From [Flexibacter] sp. ATCC 35103 (GTDB lineage: Bacteria; Bacteroidota; Bacteroidia; Flavobacteriales; Flavobacteriaceae), in NCBI RefSeq assembly GCF_001975985.1, contig NZ_MTQF01000003.1, forward strand, positions 673,425-737,424: a DNA stretch of 64,000 bases. Reading direction: 5' to 3'. This document shows, piece by piece, positions 62,240 through 64,000 of the stretch. Each line of letters begins with the position of its first letter. The stretch's first letter is position 1. The notes below the pieces were generated by a model, which was not told the DNA's origin, did no database searches, and was given only the letters and a program-made list of their open reading frames with translations. The translations under genes and the position numbers were made by a program.

Positions 62240-62257
62240 ATTGAAGCTTTTCTTTTT
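62224..62257 (+). terminator. Terminator overlapping the end of the small gene
   Basis: AAAAGCTTCAAT and ATTGAAGCTTTT pair around a GTAA loop that contains the stop codon, followed by T. The left arm is part of the coding sequence. Confidence 0.85.
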
Positions 62258-62276
62258 GTGAAATAGGTTTTGAATT

Positions 62277-62867
62277 TTATTTGTTGATAGAATAAAGTCT
62301 TGAGATGTATTTTCCAACAACATCAAATTCTAAGTTTATTTTTGTTCCAACTTCGAAATTTTTGAAATTAGTATTTTCAAAAGTATACGGAATAATCGAA
62401 ACGCTAAATTCATTTGTTTTAGAGTTTACAACAGTAAGGCTAACCCCGTTAACGGTTATAGAACCTTTTTCGATCGTAATGTTGCTAAGGTTTTTATCAT
62501 ACTCAAAAGTATAATTCCAGCTTCCGTTTGCTTCTTCTATTTTAATGCAGGTTCCTGTTTGATCTACGTGACCTTGTACAATATGTCCGTCGAGACGATC
62601 GCCAAGTTTCATTCCTCTTTCCAGATTTACGATATCACCTTCTTTCCAGTCTCCAATATTTGTTTTTAAAATGGTTTCTTCGATAGCAGTTACGATGTAA
62701 AATGAATCTTTTATTGCTACAACCGTCAGGCATATTCCATTGTGCGATACGCTTTGATCTATTTTTAATTCGGTTGTAATTGAAGATTCTACTGTAACAT
62801 GAAGATTGCTTTGGTCTTTCTTTATTTCGTGAATCCTTCCAAGGGTTTCTATAATTCCTGTAAACAT
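62277..62867 (-). CDS. ribE: Riboflavin synthase (alpha chain)
   Basis: A 196-residue enzyme that dismutates two 6,7-dimethyl-8-ribityllumazine molecules into riboflavin and the pyrimidine by-product. It opens with the hallmark MFTGIIETLG. Two similar lumazine-binding halves follow; landmarks are SVSHNGICLTVV and LGDRLDGHIVQGHVDQTG in the first and GSITVNGVSLTVV in the second. The sequence ends YISRLYSINK. It is divergent from pdxA, and TAATTTTG (+ strand CAAAATTA 62897-62904) is a possible -7 box. Confidence 0.96.
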   Translation of the reverse strand: MFTGIIETLGRIHEIKKDQSNLHVTVESSITTELKIDQSVSHNGICLTVVAIKDSFYIVTAIEETILKTNIGDWKEGDIVNLERGMKLGDRLDGHIVQGHVDQTGTCIKIEEANGSWNYTFEYDKNLSNITIEKGSITVNGVSLTVVNSKTNEFSVSIIPYTFENTNFKNFEVGTKINLEFDVVGKYISRLYSINK

Positions 62868-62924
62868 TGTTGTTTTATTTTACTAAATTTGCACATCAAA
62901 ATTAGTAATAAATAACCTGAGCTC

Positions 62925-63974
62925 ATGAATAAAAAAGCAGAAAATATAATTGTTGGAATTTCAATAGGAGATTTAAACGGTATTGGAAGCGAAGTTATAT
63001 TAAAAACATTCGAAGATTCTCGTATGTTAGAAATGTGTACACCGGTTATTTTTGCCAATGCCAAAATACTTTCATTTGTTAAAAAAAGCTTTACTTCTAC
63101 AGTTCAATTCCATGGAGTTGATAAGTTAGATCAGGTTGTACCCGGAAAAGTAAATGTTTATAACCTCTGGAAAGAAGGTGTTGATATTAATTTAGGAACA
63201 AATGATGAGAAAATTGGTGAGTATGCCATTAAATCGTTTGTTGCAGCTACCAAAGCCTTAAAAGAAGATTTAATTGATATTTTGGTTACAGCACCAATTA
63301 ACAAATACAATATCCAGTCAGAAGATTTTAAATTTCCCGGACATACTGATTATTTAGATCAGGAATTAGAAGGAAATGCACTGATGATGATGGTTCAGGA
63401 TAATTTGAGAATTGGTTTGCTAACGGATCATGTTCCTTTAAGTGAAGTTTCTTCGCATTTGACTGAAGAATTAATTACAAGAAAGATCGAAACAATTAGA
63501 AAGTCTTTAATTCAGGATTTTAGTATTGTAAAGCCAAAGATTGCTGTTTTAGGATTAAATCCTCATGCTGGTGATGGTGGTGTAATAGGAAAAGAAGATG
63601 ATCTGGTTTTGAAGCCTGCCCTAAAGAAAATATTCGATGCCGGAACTATGGTTTTTGGCCCTTTTCCTGCAGATGGCTTTTTTGGAAGTGGTCAATATGA
63701 GAAATATGATGCTATTGTGGCAACTTATCACGATCAGGGATTAATTCCTTTTAAGACACTATCTTTTGGAAAAGGAGTAAATTATACAGCAGGTTTAAAT
63801 AAAGTCAGAACCTCGCCGGATCACGGTACAGCGTATGATATTGCTGGAAAAGACATGGCAGATTTTAATTCGTTTAAAGAGGCAATTTATCTTGCAATCG
63901 ATATTTTTCACTCGCGTAATCAGTATGAGGAGATTAGTAAAAAACCTCTTAAAATAAAAGAAAAACAGTTATAA
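62925..63974 (+). CDS. pdxA: 4-hydroxythreonine-4-phosphate dehydrogenase
   Basis: A 349-residue enzyme of pyridoxal-5-phosphate synthesis (DXP-dependent branch). It oxidises 4-phosphohydroxy-threonine with NAD. Landmarks are ISIGDLNGIGSEVILKT at the N-terminus, TAPINKYNI, FPGHTDYLDQ, ALMMMVQDNLRIGLLTDHVPL, the metal-binding His in YHDQGLIPFK and TSPDHGTAYDIAG. TAAATTTG at 62884-62891 is a likely -7 box. The product feeds the PLP-dependent enzymes in this window (kbl and the D-threonine-aldolase-like enzyme). Confidence 0.96.
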   Translation: MNKKAENIIVGISIGDLNGIGSEVILKTFEDSRMLEMCTPVIFANAKILSFVKKSFTSTVQFHGVDKLDQVVPGKVNVYNLWKEGVDINLGTNDEKIGEYAIKSFVAATKALKEDLIDILVTAPINKYNIQSEDFKFPGHTDYLDQELEGNALMMMVQDNLRIGLLTDHVPLSEVSSHLTEELITRKIETIRKSLIQDFSIVKPKIAVLGLNPHAGDGGVIGKEDDLVLKPALKKIFDAGTMVFGPFPADGFFGSGQYEKYDAIVATYHDQGLIPFKTLSFGKGVNYTAGLNKVRTSPDHGTAYDIAGKDMADFNSFKEAIYLAIDIFHSRNQYEEISKKPLKIKEKQL

Positions 63975-64000
63975 ACAAAAAAAGGTGAATAAGATTATTA

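Noticed and set aside
1..64000. CRISPR arrays, prophage or insertion sequences
   Set aside because: No regularly spaced identical repeats with unique spacers, no transposase, integrase or phage structural genes were seen. The repeats present are palindromic and irregular.

Overview
The window is about 64 kb of AT-rich chromosome from a member of the Bacteroidota, most likely Flavobacterium or a close relative. The evidence is several promoters of the flavobacterial form (TTG, 17-23 bases, TAnnTTTG), starts without Shine-Dalgarno sequences, a SusC/SusD pair, a long type-2 isoleucyl-tRNA synthetase next to a DksA-like protein and lspA, and many dispersed intergenic palindromes. I see no prophage, insertion sequence, rRNA operon or CRISPR array. 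The one RNA gene seen is a CAT-anticodon tRNA.

Layout. 1-10.7 kb: a cut-off secreted protein, a PQQ-type beta-propeller protein, an unknown secreted protein, ileS, a DksA-like protein, a Roadblock/LC7-like pair and lspA. 10.8-19.7 kb: an AddA-like helicase/nuclease and an AddB-like nuclease flanking kbl and an OmpA/TSP3 protein. 19.7-25.4 kb: a small ABC cassette, a second paralogous Roadblock-like pair, an alpha/beta hydrolase, a ferritin and an aminopeptidase P. 25.4-34.1 kb: an accessory stretch of hypothetical genes separated by palindromic repeats, with an XRE regulator, an orphan double-glycine-leader peptide, a LytTR regulator, a frameshifted small membrane gene, two small unknown genes and a tandem pair of paralogous membrane proteins. 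34.1-39.5 kb: an HMG-CoA-synthase-family gene and sdhCAB.

40.6-54.8 kb is the most interesting part. A GH20 hexosaminidase and a divergent DeoR-family regulator are followed by an opposing gene train read susC, susD, gntP, ridA, kdgK-like kinase, eda-like aldolase, D-threonine-aldolase-like PLP enzyme, M19 dipeptidase-like amidohydrolase. Together these could import amino-sugar aldonates, N-deacylate them, deaminate them to 2-keto-3-deoxygluconate and pass that through KDPG to pyruvate and glyceraldehyde-3-phosphate. A 15-base TGCA...TGCA motif lies 19 bases from the -7 box at both the GH20 and the susC promoters, which suggests one regulon.

55-64 kb: a nitrilase-family amidase, an Ig-like-fold lipoprotein, two overlapping unknown envelope genes, a methylmalonyl-CoA epimerase, the tRNA, a small two-segment membrane protein, riboflavin synthase and pdxA. 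All family calls come from reading motifs by eye; no database search was run.
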